Below the pieces are notes generated by a model. That model had not been told where the DNA came from and ran no database searches. It saw only the letters and a program-made list of their open reading frames with translations. From contig JAQXSW010000006.1 of the NCBI GenBank assembly GCA_029219165.1, forward strand, positions 52,792 to 116,791: 64,000 bases of DNA. Direction: 5' to 3'. The stretch is from Oscillospiraceae bacterium. Its GTDB lineage: Bacteria > Bacillota > Clostridia > Oscillospirales > Acutalibacteraceae. The translations under genes and the position numbers were made by a program. This document shows, piece after piece, positions 40,535-49,451 of the stretch (the first letter of the stretch is position 1; each line of letters begins with the position of its first letter).

Positions 40535-42061
40535 TTAATCATCACCCTTATTCTTTTCTTCCAGCCACTTTGGATTGGATCTACCATAAATGAAAGCACA
40601 ATGAGCCATTTGTGAAGCAAGCTTCTTTGTGAGCATTCTCTTTTTTAATCTCCACTGCCAATTGCCACCAACAATACCCGGCACATTCATCCTAGACTCT
40701 ACTCCAAGGCCTAAATAATCCTGCATTTGAGTAATAAAGAGTTTTGAAACAGAACTCATTCCACCCCTGATAATTCCTGTACTAAAGCCCTCTTCATCAT
40801 TAAGACCTAAATACTCAATAGCAAATTTTACATCCTCTTTATCAGCTTCATCTTTCCATGCCAAAATTGGGGCATTGTCATGTGTTCCAACATAACAAAT
40901 ACAGTTTTCAGTATATGTGTGAGGTAAATAATTGCTAGGTTCTCTGGAGTCAAAAGCAAATTCTAAAACCTTCATTCCCGGAAGACCGGAATCTCTTAGT
41001 AAATCCCTTACTTCTTGTGTTAAATAGCCTAAATCCTCTGCAATAAACTGAATGTTGGAAAACCAAGATGTCATAACTCCTACGAAATCCATTCCGGGAC
41101 CCTTTACCCAACGCCCATCCTTTGCAGTTGTGGCATCAGCTGGTACAGCCCAATAACTTTCAAAGCCTCTGAAGTGATCAATTCTTATTACATCATAAAG
41201 CACAGTTGCACCGGCAATACGTCTAATCCACCAGCCATACCCATCTTGCTTCATAGCATCCCAATCGTAAAGAGGATTACCCCAAAGTTGCCCATCCGCA
41301 CTAAAATAATCAGGTGGAACACCAGCAACTTCAATTGGTCTGTTTTCTGAGTCCAACTGAAAACAACCGGGGTTTGCCCAAACATCAGCAGAATCCAGTG
41401 CAACATAAATTGGAATATCACCTATAATTCCTATACCTTTTTCTTTTGCGTATGCTCTAAGAGCATTCCACTGTTTATAAAACAAGAATTGGATATACTG
41501 AAAAAATTTAATATCATCATTTAGGAGAGCTGTGTAATATCTTATTGCGTCATCTTTTCTGAGTCTAATATTTTCATCTTCCCACTCCGTCCAAGGCTTC
41601 ATATCAAAATGATATTTAAGTGCCATAAACAGAGAATAATCAGTTAGCCATTCCGAATTATCCGAAACAAATGTAAAAAATTCTTGTGTATTTGCAGCCA
41701 TTCCACGTTCAAAAGCCTTATGAAGAACAGAAAATCTGTTATTATAAATTGCTTCATAATCTATTTTTCCTGAATCCGAGCCAAACAGTTTTGACTTTAT
41801 TTCCTCTTTTAAAAGTAGGCCATCCTCAACGAGCATATCAAGATCTATATAATATGGATTTCCTGCAAAAGAGGAAAAACTCTGATAAGGAGAATCTCCA
41901 TAACTTGTTGGACCTAGTGGAAGCATTTGCCAATAGGACTGATTTGCATTAAAAAGGAAGTCCACAAACTCATATGCAGCTTTGCCAAGTGTTCCAATTC
42001 CATATGGAGAATGCAAAGCTGAAATTGGCATCAACACGCCGCAACTTCTTTGAATATTCAC
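40535..42061 (-). CDS. malQ: 4-alpha-glucanotransferase (amylomaltase)
   Basis: 508 residues, GH77. It moves alpha-1,4-glucan chains between acceptors during maltodextrin or glycogen use. Seen are the opening RSCGVLMPISALHSPYGIGTLG, WQMLPLGPTSYGDSPYQSFS, IIGDIPIYVALDSADVWANP, the nucleophile region VIRIDHFRGFESYW, the acid/base FIAEDLGYLT and GTHDN. The best start is the GTG at 42061 with GGGGTG 6 bases upstream; the GTG at 42070 lies inside that site. A terminator separates it from pilT. No maltose transporter or phosphorylase is near. Confidence 0.94.
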   Translation of the reverse strand: MNIQRSCGVLMPISALHSPYGIGTLGKAAYEFVDFLFNANQSYWQMLPLGPTSYGDSPYQSFSSFAGNPYYIDLDMLVEDGLLLKEEIKSKLFGSDSGKIDYEAIYNNRFSVLHKAFERGMAANTQEFFTFVSDNSEWLTDYSLFMALKYHFDMKPWTEWEDENIRLRKDDAIRYYTALLNDDIKFFQYIQFLFYKQWNALRAYAKEKGIGIIGDIPIYVALDSADVWANPGCFQLDSENRPIEVAGVPPDYFSADGQLWGNPLYDWDAMKQDGYGWWIRRIAGATVLYDVIRIDHFRGFESYWAVPADATTAKDGRWVKGPGMDFVGVMTSWFSNIQFIAEDLGYLTQEVRDLLRDSGLPGMKVLEFAFDSREPSNYLPHTYTENCICYVGTHDNAPILAWKDEADKEDVKFAIEYLGLNDEEGFSTGIIRGGMSSVSKLFITQMQDYLGLGVESRMNVPGIVGGNWQWRLKKRMLTKKLASQMAHCAFIYGRSNPKWLEEKNKGDD

Positions 42062-42083
42062 TAAATTCACCCCAAAAAATAAA

Positions 42084-42110
42084 ACGAGCTCCCCAATGTG
42101 GGGAACTCGT
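42084..42110 (-). terminator. Terminator between pilT and malQ
   Basis: ACGAGCTCCCC pairs with GGGGAACTCGT (one mismatch) and is followed on the minus strand by TTTTATTTTTT, just before the malQ ribosome site. Confidence 0.8.
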
Positions 42111-42125
42111 TATAGTTAACCCCTA

Positions 42126-43181
42126 TTACAGAAGTCTCTTAGCAAGTTCGTCAGGATCAGTTGCATAAAGAAGAGTATCTTTTCTTGAAATTCTACCGCT
42201 TTGATAGAGTTCAATAAGATGATCGTCCATTGTCTGCATGCCTTGCTTTTTACCACTCTGCATTGCACTTGGAATTTGATAGTTCTTTCCTTCACGAATA
42301 AGGTTTCTAATTGCTGAATTTGCAAGCATTACTTCAAATGCAGCCACTCGTCCATTACCATCAATTGTAGGAACAAGACGTTGAGAAACAACTGCTTCAA
42401 GTACCATTGAAAGCTGAACTCGAATTTGATCCTGTTGATCTGTAGGAAATACGTCAATAACACGGTCAATTGTTTCAGCACAGCCAATTGTATGAAGTGT
42501 GGAGAATACAAGGTGTCCTGTTTCAGCTGCTGTTACTGCAGTACTGATTGTTTCAAGGTCACGCATTTCTCCTACAAGAATTACATCAGGGTCTTCACGG
42601 AGAGCTGCACGAAGAGCAGCAGCATAAGAACGTGTATCTACGCCGATTTCTCTCTGATTAACAATTGATTTATTATGTCTGTGAAGATACTCAATAGGAT
42701 CCTCAAGAGTAATAATATGTGCATTTAAATTGTCATTAACCATTCCAATTAATGATGCAAGAGTTGTTGATTTACCGGAACCTGTAGGTCCAGTTACGAG
42801 CACAAGACCACTCTTCTTTTGATAAAGATCAATTACCGGCTGTGGCACTCCCAAATCTTCAGGCCTTGGAATTTTTGAACCTACAAGACGGAATACGGCA
42901 GCTGTTGTACCTCTCTGTCTAAATACATTAACACGGTAACGACCCATTCCGGCAAGACCAAATGAGAAGTCAATTTCTCCACGCTCAGCAAAGATTTTCT
43001 TTTGGAAGTCACCCATTATTCCCTTTACTAAAGCTTCAACATCTTCTGCCATAAGTCTTGGTTCGTTTGGAATAGCCATCATTGCACCATGCACACGCAT
43101 AAGTGGTGGTACGCCAACGGTAATATGAACGTCTGAAGCCTTTGAGTCTTCAGCAATCTTTAATAGTTCTGGCAAAGTCAT
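42126..43181 (-). CDS. pilT: Type IV pilus retraction ATPase PilT
   Basis: 351 residues. Walker A GPTGSGKST (131-139), the Asp box ITLEDPIEYLHRHNKSIVNQREIG, Walker B DPDVILVGEMRDLETI and the His box TGHLVFSTLHT are complete. The N-terminal PAS-like domain has ASDVHITVGVPPLMRVHG. The C-terminal AIRNLIREGKNYQIPSAMQSG is the PilT-type AIRNLIRE motif. PilT powers retraction of type IV pili and thereby twitching motility. No pilin, PilB or PilC gene is near, so the apparatus would have to be encoded elsewhere. ATG at 43181 with GGAGG 8 bases upstream; own promoter and terminator. Confidence 0.95.
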   Translation of the reverse strand: MTLPELLKIAEDSKASDVHITVGVPPLMRVHGAMMAIPNEPRLMAEDVEALVKGIMGDFQKKIFAERGEIDFSFGLAGMGRYRVNVFRQRGTTAAVFRLVGSKIPRPEDLGVPQPVIDLYQKKSGLVLVTGPTGSGKSTTLASLIGMVNDNLNAHIITLEDPIEYLHRHNKSIVNQREIGVDTRSYAAALRAALREDPDVILVGEMRDLETISTAVTAAETGHLVFSTLHTIGCAETIDRVIDVFPTDQQDQIRVQLSMVLEAVVSQRLVPTIDGNGRVAAFEVMLANSAIRNLIREGKNYQIPSAMQSGKKQGMQTMDDHLIELYQSGRISRKDTLLYATDPDELAKRLL

Positions 43182-43228
43182 AAACATATCCTCCTACATT
43201 TAACGAATTATTATACAAATACATTTAG

Positions 43229-43257
43229 ATTTTATCACAAGGTTATAAAAAGCACAA
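43229..43257 (-). promoter_or_regulatory. Probable pilT promoter
   Basis: Minus-strand TTGTGC (43252-43257), 17-base spacer, TAAAAT (43229-43234). A second possible -10, TATAAT, lies slightly downstream near 43212. Confidence 0.55.
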
Positions 43258-43283
43258 GTGAATATTGGATTATTTTGTTGGTT

Positions 43284-44225
43284 TTAACTATATCGCTTAG
43301 CTTCCCCAACACACGCACCTTGGTAAATATCTCTGTTTGAAAATTCATGACGCAAAGTATTGATAACGTTCTTTTTGTCAGCACTCCATATTGGGGCTAA
43401 AAGCAATTTTTTAGGTCCGTCTCCTGTAAGGCGATGAATTACAATTTCTTCCGGAATTAAAGGCAAAATTTCACACAAGCAGTTTACGTACTCGTCCATT
43501 GTCAAAACAGAAAAAAATCCAGATCTGTAATCTTTTGCAAGATCTGTATTTTCTAAAACATGAAGAAGTTGCAACTTTATTCCAAAGACACCTGAATCGC
43601 ACACGTATCTTACCGTATTTTTCATATCCGTGAGTGATTCATTAGGAAGTCCTAGTATCACATGCGCAACAACAAGGACGCCTATGGCATTTAAATTTTT
43701 TACCGCCTTTTTAAATACTTCATTTTTATATCCGCGTCTTATATACTCGGCTGTTTTCTCATTTGATGTTTGAAATCCAAGTTCCACCCAAACCGGTTTT
43801 ATTGAAGCAAGTCGCCTTAACATATTCAAAACATCACTTGAAATACAATCCGGCCTTGTTGCAACGGATAAAACAGCAACATCTTCACGGAGAATAACTT
43901 TTGTGTACAAACTCTCTAAATAATTGATATCACCATAAGTATTTGTAAAACTTTGAAAATAAGCAATATATTTTGTTCCGTCTGTCTTTTTTTGAACCTT
44001 TTGTTTTGCCTTCTTAAATGCTTCATCAATATTTTCTAAATTAATTTTTTCAGCAAAGTCCCCTGAGCCACCATTTGAACAGAATATACATCCTCCGTAA
44101 GACAAAAAGCCGTCTCTATTCGGACAAGTACAGCCCGAATCAAAAGACAGCTTATATATTTTTTCTCCGTATTCTTTTTTTAGATAGTTCGAAAGAGAAT
44201 TATATCTATCCAATTTAAAGTCCAT
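43284..44225 (-). CDS. Radical SAM protein (TIGR01212, YhcC/YtqA family)
   Basis: 313 residues. The iron-sulfur motif is C34-x11-C46-x2-C49 (TCPNRDG and GCIFCSNGG), the spacing of the TIGR01212 family rather than the standard Cx3Cx2C. Downstream segments YFQSFTNTYGD, VLSVATRPDCIS, VELGFQTSNE and VVAHVILGLPNE match the family barrel. The reaction is unknown; related enzymes are suggested to act on tRNA, but I cannot show that here. It starts one base before the stop of the ABC ATPase gene and so closes the amino acid transporter operon. Confidence 0.88.
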   Translation of the reverse strand: MDFKLDRYNSLSNYLKKEYGEKIYKLSFDSGCTCPNRDGFLSYGGCIFCSNGGSGDFAEKINLENIDEAFKKAKQKVQKKTDGTKYIAYFQSFTNTYGDINYLESLYTKVILREDVAVLSVATRPDCISSDVLNMLRRLASIKPVWVELGFQTSNEKTAEYIRRGYKNEVFKKAVKNLNAIGVLVVAHVILGLPNESLTDMKNTVRYVCDSGVFGIKLQLLHVLENTDLAKDYRSGFFSVLTMDEYVNCLCEILPLIPEEIVIHRLTGDGPKKLLLAPIWSADKKNVINTLRHEFSNRDIYQGACVGEAKRYS

Positions 44226-44969
44226 TTAAATTACCTTTGCAAGGAATGATTTAAGTCTATCTGATTTTGGGTTGTCAAAGATTTCCTCCGGAGTTCCCTC
44301 TTCAACAATTTGACCTGCATCCATGAACAAAACTCGACTTGCAACTTCACGCGCAAAACCCATTTCATGTGTTACAACAACCATTGTCATTCCGTCTTTT
44401 GCAAGATCTTTCATTACTTCCAAAACTTCTCCAACCATTTCAGGATCAAGAGCCGATGTAGGTTCATCAAAAAGCATAACCTCAGGCTCCATACAGAGAG
44501 CACGAACAATTGCAATTCTTTGCTTTTGTCCACCGGACAACTGATTTGGATAAGCTGTTGCTCTATCCTTAAGTCCTACTCTTTCAAGAAGTTGCATGGC
44601 CTTTCCATCTGCTTCCTCTTGTGACATACCAAGAAGCGTAGTAGGTGCAATAGTCATATTCTTTAAAACAGTCATGTTGGGGAACAAATTAAAGTGTTGG
44701 AAAACCATTCCCATTTTTTGTCTATGCTTGTTAATATTTACTTTTTTATCAGTAATATCAACATCATCCATCTTGATTGTTCCGCCTGTAGGAAGTTCAA
44801 GTAAATTAAGACAACGAAGAAATGTTGACTTACCCGAACCAGATGGTCCAATTACAACAACTACTTCGCCCTTTTTAATATCAGTATCAATATTACTAAG
44901 TGCGTGTATTCCACCCTTAAAGTGTTTTTGAAGACCTCTGACTTCAATAATTGTCTCATTATCAGTCAC
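44226..44969 (-). CDS. Polar amino acid ABC transporter, ATP-binding subunit
   Basis: 248 residues from a GTG start that overlaps the permease stop by 8 bases and follows AAAGGAGG; a longer upstream frame would cover that site. Walker [10 protein letters not shown] (41-49), Q-loop [10 protein letters not shown], signature LSGGQKQR, Walker [13 protein letters not shown] and H-loop VVTHEMGFA are complete. It resembles GlnQ/ArtP. It drives uptake with the permease at 44962 and the binding protein at 45770. Confidence 0.95.
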   Translation of the reverse strand: MTDNETIIEVRGLQKHFKGGIHALSNIDTDIKKGEVVVVIGPSGSGKSTFLRCLNLLELPTGGTIKMDDVDITDKKVNINKHRQKMGMVFQHFNLFPNMTVLKNMTIAPTTLLGMSQEEADGKAMQLLERVGLKDRATAYPNQLSGGQKQRIAIVRALCMEPEVMLFDEPTSALDPEMVGEVLEVMKDLAKDGMTMVVVTHEMGFAREVASRVLFMDAGQIVEEGTPEEIFDNPKSDRLKSFLAKVI

Positions 44970-45684
44970 TGTTATGAAGCCTCCTTTCAAGTTTGCCAAC
45001 GAGCGATGTAAGGATCATTACAACCACAAGATAAATTGCTGCAACAGTTAGAAGTGGGAGGAAATATGAATATGTACGCCCCGCAATTACATTGCCGGCC
45101 TTTGTCAAATCCATTACCCCAACATAACCTGCAACTGAGGTTTCTTTTAATAGTGCAATAAATTCATTACAAAGAGTTGGAAGAACTGCTTTAATCATCT
45201 GTGGAATAATAATATATCTCATTGTTTGGAAATAATTAAAGCCAAGTGAACGTCCGGCTTCAAACTGCCCATTGTCTATTGACATAATTCCACCACGGAA
45301 TATTTCTGCAACATAAGCACCCGAATTAATGCCAAATGCAAATATACCTACCGGAGTTCCATCTTTTGCAGACACAAAAATAATGAAGTATGCAATCATC
45401 AACTGAACAACGACCGGGGTTCCACGAATTACGGTCAAATAAACCTTACAAATTGCATTAAGGAAAGCAAGAATGTAATAACCGGGACCGCCCTTACGTT
45501 TCATGGATTCCCTGTTTTTATCGAATGAGGAACGAATGGATGCTACGACAATACCAATTATAACGCCGACAACTAAAGCTCCGGCTGTAATAATAAGGGT
45601 ATTTAGAAAGCCGTCAATCATTTGCTCATATCTGTTGCCTTGAATAAAAACAAAATCAAACTCATGAGCCAATTTTGAAAACAT
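44962..45684 (-). CDS. Polar amino acid ABC transporter, permease
   Basis: 240 residues with five membrane helices, HisM/GlnP type. The helix opening [17 protein letters not shown] and the EAA loop region [29 protein letters not shown] are typical. A single permease gene implies a homodimer. The ATG at 45684 follows GGAG with an 8-base gap. It is 85 bases downstream of the binding-protein gene, a gap holding a strong hairpin that may lower expression relative to it. Confidence 0.94.
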   Translation of the reverse strand: MFSKLAHEFDFVFIQGNRYEQMIDGFLNTLIITAGALVVGVIIGIVVASIRSSFDKNRESMKRKGGPGYYILAFLNAICKVYLTVIRGTPVVVQLMIAYFIIFVSAKDGTPVGIFAFGINSGAYVAEIFRGGIMSIDNGQFEAGRSLGFNYFQTMRYIIIPQMIKAVLPTLCNEFIALLKETSVAGYVGVMDLTKAGNVIAGRTYSYFLPLLTVAAIYLVVVMILTSLVGKLERRLHNSD

Positions 45685-45710
45685 GTCATTCTCTCCTTTC
45701 ATAAAAGTAA

Positions 45711-45739
45711 CATAAGGGCGGTTCTTCGCCGCCCTTATG
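45711..45739 (-). terminator. Hairpin between binding-protein and permease genes (attenuator or mRNA stabiliser)
   Basis: A perfect 11-bp stem CATAAGGGCGG / CCGCCCTTATG with loop TTCTTCG. The following minus-strand sequence TTACTTTTATG is only partly T-rich. It probably gives partial termination or protects the 3' end of the binding-protein mRNA. Confidence 0.65.
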
Positions 45740-45769
45740 AAATGTTATAGATAATTTACTAAAGTCGAA

Positions 45770-46564
45770 TTAGTCAGCTTTAATGTACTTGTCTACAACC
45801 TTCTGAACAGAACCATCAGCAATGAGTTCCTTAAGGGCATCATTCACTGCCTGCTGAAGAGCTGTGTTATCCTTTGCAAAGCTAATTGCATAATCTTCAT
45901 CAACCCATGTGCCTTCAAGAATCTCAAGACCTTCATTTGCAGCAACATAAGCCTTTGCAGGCTCGTTATCAATGATAACGCAATCAACCTTACCTGACTT
46001 AAGGCCTTCTACGGCAAGAGCACCGTTTGCATAACGAACTACTGACTCTTCACCATATCCACCATTTTCCGGTGTATCTGAGGCATATATATCACCTGTT
46101 GTGCCCTGCTGAACACCAATTTTATGTCCATCAATGTCATCCATTGACTTAATTTCAGAACCAGTCTTAACAATAACAACCTGTACACCCTTAGCATAAG
46201 AGTCTGAGAAAGAAACTTTCTCCTTGCGTTCGTCTGTTACTGTCATACCAGCCATGCCCATATCATACTTACCCTGCTGTACACCCGGAATAATTGAGTC
46301 AAATTCAATATCTGCAATTTCAAGTGTAAGACCAAGCTTGTCAGCAATAAGCTGAGCAATTTCAGCGTCAATTCCTACAATCTTGTCACCTTCATAATAT
46401 TCATATGGAGGGAAAGCAGCATTTGTAGCCATAATGAGTTTACCACTCTCTACTGTCTTAAGACCTGTGTCATCTGTCTTTTCAGGAGCCTTTGAACATG
46501 CAGCAAATGCAAGAAGCATTACGAAGCAAAGAACAACTGAAAGAATTCTTCCAAACTTTTTCAT
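45770..46564 (-). CDS. Polar amino acid ABC transporter, substrate-binding lipoprotein
   Basis: 264 residues. Lipoprotein signal 1-22 with predicted lipidated C23 (AFAACSK). The mature part is a class II periplasmic-binding-type protein: KLIMATNAAFPPYEYYEGDKIVGIDAEIAQLIADKLG and the MGMAGMTVTDERKEKVSFSDSYAKG segment of amino acid binders. The arginine of TVTDERK normally contacts the ligand carboxylate in this family. It is encoded first in binding protein-permease-ATPase-radical SAM. Ligand unknown; a possible ArgR site upstream hints at a basic amino acid. Confidence 0.94.
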   Translation of the reverse strand: MKKFGRILSVVLCFVMLLAFAACSKAPEKTDDTGLKTVESGKLIMATNAAFPPYEYYEGDKIVGIDAEIAQLIADKLGLTLEIADIEFDSIIPGVQQGKYDMGMAGMTVTDERKEKVSFSDSYAKGVQVVIVKTGSEIKSMDDIDGHKIGVQQGTTGDIYASDTPENGGYGEESVVRYANGALAVEGLKSGKVDCVIIDNEPAKAYVAANEGLEILEGTWVDEDYAISFAKDNTALQQAVNDALKELIADGSVQKVVDKYIKAD

Positions 46565-46615
46565 TTTTTATTTCTCCTTTTTTAAATTTTTTCTTTACTT
46601 TCAAAAGATGTGGAT

Positions 46616-46644
46616 ATTATACATTAAGATTTATTAATATGCAA
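46616..46644 (-). promoter_or_regulatory. Promoter of the amino acid transporter operon
   Basis: Minus-strand TTGCAT (46639-46644), 17-base spacer, perfect TATAAT (46616-46621). Confidence 0.83.
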
Positions 46645-46650
46645 CAGAAA

Positions 46651-46664
46651 TGCATAAATATTCA
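46651..46664. promoter_or_regulatory. Possible ARG box
   Basis: TGAATATTTATGCA on the minus strand differs at one position from the TGAATwwwwATTCA consensus of ArgR half-site pairs. It lies just upstream of the -35 box. Only one copy is seen, so the call is weak. Confidence 0.35.
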
Positions 46665-46672
46665 CATCAATA

Positions 46673-47584
46673 TCATTCAGCACTTTTTCCACTTGAATTT
46701 AAATTCAAAAGAACAACAGCTGTAACAACACAAACAATTCCTATAAATCCAAAGACATCCGGCATTTCAGAAAATACAACTGCGCCAACAACAGTAGCGG
46801 CGACCGGCTCTACGGACGCAATTATTGAAGCCTTAGAAGGCTTTATAAATGTGAGTCCGTTTGTATACAAGATGTATGGAAGCAGTGAAACTATAAAAGA
46901 CATAAGTACCATTACAAGAACAAACTTAATGGTTGAAGTTCTGCCGGCCGCCGCCACAATTTCCGAAGGACGGAAAAAGGTCATTGTACCAACGGCTGCA
47001 AAAAGGAATGTATAGGTTGTCATTGTAATAGGTTTATAACCCTTATTTATGGATATTTGACCAAAGATGCTATAAAGTGCATATCCAAAAGCGGACAAAA
47101 TTCCCGTACAAAACGCATTAAACGGAATTGTAGTTCCGCTTCCAATAATTCCGGCAGTAAAAAAACAACCAAGAAAGGCCACAGCACAAGCCAGCACCTT
47201 AATCAAAGTAATCTTATCTTTGAAAAGCACTGCTGACATTAACATGACAATTGCAGGCGCACCATAAAGAAGAACTGCAGCAACTGAAAGAGACGTACTC
47301 TGAATTGTGCTAAAATAGCACACGGAGAAGAAATCCATACTAATCAGTCCCGCTCCGGCAAAAATCCAAATATCTTTCAAATTAATCTTCAATGCTTCTC
47401 TATTAAATATCAAGCAGTATATAAGAAGTACTATACTTGCAAAAAATATCTTAAAAACTGTTATTTGAAGGGATGAAAGTCCAAGACTTGTAAAGTACCT
47501 TACAAATATCCCTGTAAGTCCCCAAGAAGTTGCCGCAGCAACAACCAAAAGGGTTCCAACCAGTTCCCTTTTATCATTTTTCAT
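46673..47584 (-). CDS. DMT-superfamily permease (EamA family)
   Basis: 303 residues with ten membrane helices in two EamA repeats (LLVVAAATSWGLTGIFVRYFTSLG near the N-terminus and the second repeat from about residue 155). Members export amino acids or metabolites across the membrane. The substrate cannot be read. It lies 19 bases downstream of the ABC exporter pair and could share the transcript that begins at alr. The ATG follows AGGAG. Confidence 0.87.
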   Translation of the reverse strand: MKNDKRELVGTLLVVAAATSWGLTGIFVRYFTSLGLSSLQITVFKIFFASIVLLIYCLIFNREALKINLKDIWIFAGAGLISMDFFSVCYFSTIQSTSLSVAAVLLYGAPAIVMLMSAVLFKDKITLIKVLACAVAFLGCFFTAGIIGSGTTIPFNAFCTGILSAFGYALYSIFGQISINKGYKPITMTTYTFLFAAVGTMTFFRPSEIVAAAGRTSTIKFVLVMVLMSFIVSLLPYILYTNGLTFIKPSKASIIASVEPVAATVVGAVVFSEMPDVFGFIGIVCVVTAVVLLNLNSSGKSAE

Positions 47585-47603
47585 TTCGTATTTCTCCTAA
47601 AAG

Positions 47604-49451
47604 TCAGCTTACATGTTCAAACTGACTGTTATAAAGTTCTGCATAGAATCCATTTTTAGCCATAAGTGATTCATGCGTACCCTGTTCAACAATATCTCCA
47701 TCATTAATGCAAAGAATTAAATCTGCATTTTTAATTGTGGAAAGTCTATGCGCAATTATAAAGTTAGTTCTACCTTTCATAAGGTTATCCATAGCTTTTT
47801 GAATCATAACTTCTGTTCTTGTGTCAACAGAACTCGTAGCCTCATCAAGAATAAGAATTTTAGGATCAGCAAGAATTGCTCTGGCAATAGTAAGAAGTTG
47901 CTTCTGACCCTGAGAAATATTACTTGCTTCTTCATTAATTTCCATGTCATATCCTGATGGAAGCGTTCTAACAAAGTGATCAACTTGAGCTGCCTTTGCA
48001 GCCTTTATTACTTCTTCATCTGTGGCATCAAGTTTACCGTAACGAATATTATCTTTAATTGAAGCACTATAAAGCCAAGTGTCCTGAAGAACCATTCCAA
48101 ACTCAGAACGAAGGTCCTTTCTGTCAAACTCAGCAATGTTATGTCCATCAACATATATTGCACCGTCAGTTAAGTCGTGGAATCTCATTAATAGTTTAAC
48201 CATTGTTGTCTTTCCGGCGCCCGTAGGTCCAACAAGTGCAACTTTCATTCCCGGTTTAACCTCTGCAGAGAAGTCTTTAATAACTATTTTGTCTGTACCT
48301 TCATAGCCAAATTTAACATGATCAAATGAAACCTGACCCGAAAGATTAAATCCTTCTACTGTGTACTTCGGTGTTATTACCGACTCTTCTTCTTCGCCAA
48401 GGAATTCAAAAACACGCTCTGACGCTGCAATGACAGCCTGAAACTGATTTGAAACTTGTGCAAGTTGTGTTATTGGCTGTGTAAAATTACGAATATATTG
48501 AATGAATGCCTGAATACCGCCTACCGTCATTGCGCCACTGGATGTCATAGACGCACCGACTATACAAACAGCAACGTATCCAAGATTTCCTACAAAGCTC
48601 ATAAGAGGCTGCATTGTACCGGAAAGGAAACTTGCTTTCCAGCTTGCTTCATAAAGACTATCATTATCCTTCTTGAAATCTTCCAATGCAATTTCTTCGC
48701 CATTAAACGCTTTAACAATAAGATGTCCGCCATATATTTCTTCTACCTGACCATTAACAGCGCCAAGGAAGTTCTGTTGGCGTTTGAAATGTTTTTGAGA
48801 AATTCCGATAATTCCAAAAACTACAATTGCAGACACAGGCAAAATACAAAGTGCAAGGAGTGTCATCTTAACACTAATTGTAAGCATCATAATCATTACA
48901 CCAACAACAGTAGTGAATGACGATATTGCTTGAGTCATTGTTTGGTTTAAATTTTGATTAATAGTATCCACATCGTTTGTTATACGGGATAACACATCGC
49001 CATAACTAACACGGTTAAAATATGAAACCGGAAGGCGATTAATCTTCTTTTCAATTGAAGTTCTAAGGTTTTTGGCAACTTCCGCAGAAACATCAGCCAT
49101 AATAAACCCTTGAATAAATTGAAATAATGAACTGATGACATAAAGACCTATACAAAGAAGCAATACCTTTCCTATAACAGAAAAGTCTATTCCCTCACCA
49201 ACACCGGAAATCATGGCCATAAGACCTCTTGCAAGTTCGTCCGTAGCCTTTGCAAGTACCTTAGGACTGAGTATGTTAAATACTGTACTAAAAGCGGCAA
49301 ACAAAGCAACAACAATGATTCTAAACTTGAAAGGAGCTAGGTATGAAACCAGGCGCTTTACGCCACCCTTCATATCTTTGGGCTTATCAGCAATGAAGTT
49401 CTTACTTTGCTTCATTGGTCTTTTAGATTTTATTGATGGAGATTCACTCAT
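47604..49451 (-). CDS. Heterodimeric ABC exporter subunit with canonical ATPase site
   Basis: 615 residues: a hydrophilic N-terminal extension (about 1-35), six membrane helices (about 40-340) and a nucleotide-binding domain. Walker A is VGPTGAGKTT and Walker B ILILDEATSSVD with the catalytic glutamate; the H-loop AHRLST is intact. The signature is degenerate (ISQGQKQLL). It overlaps the partner gene by 4 bases (ATGA). The arrangement matches LmrC/LmrD or TM287/288-type multidrug or lipid exporters, where one site is catalytic and one is not. Confidence 0.93.
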   Translation of the reverse strand: MSESPSIKSKRPMKQSKNFIADKPKDMKGGVKRLVSYLAPFKFRIIVVALFAAFSTVFNILSPKVLAKATDELARGLMAMISGVGEGIDFSVIGKVLLLCIGLYVISSLFQFIQGFIMADVSAEVAKNLRTSIEKKINRLPVSYFNRVSYGDVLSRITNDVDTINQNLNQTMTQAISSFTTVVGVMIMMLTISVKMTLLALCILPVSAIVVFGIIGISQKHFKRQQNFLGAVNGQVEEIYGGHLIVKAFNGEEIALEDFKKDNDSLYEASWKASFLSGTMQPLMSFVGNLGYVAVCIVGASMTSSGAMTVGGIQAFIQYIRNFTQPITQLAQVSNQFQAVIAASERVFEFLGEEEESVITPKYTVEGFNLSGQVSFDHVKFGYEGTDKIVIKDFSAEVKPGMKVALVGPTGAGKTTMVKLLMRFHDLTDGAIYVDGHNIAEFDRKDLRSEFGMVLQDTWLYSASIKDNIRYGKLDATDEEVIKAAKAAQVDHFVRTLPSGYDMEINEEASNISQGQKQLLTIARAILADPKILILDEATSSVDTRTEVMIQKAMDNLMKGRTNFIIAHRLSTIKNADLILCINDGDIVEQGTHESLMAKNGFYAELYNSQFEHVS

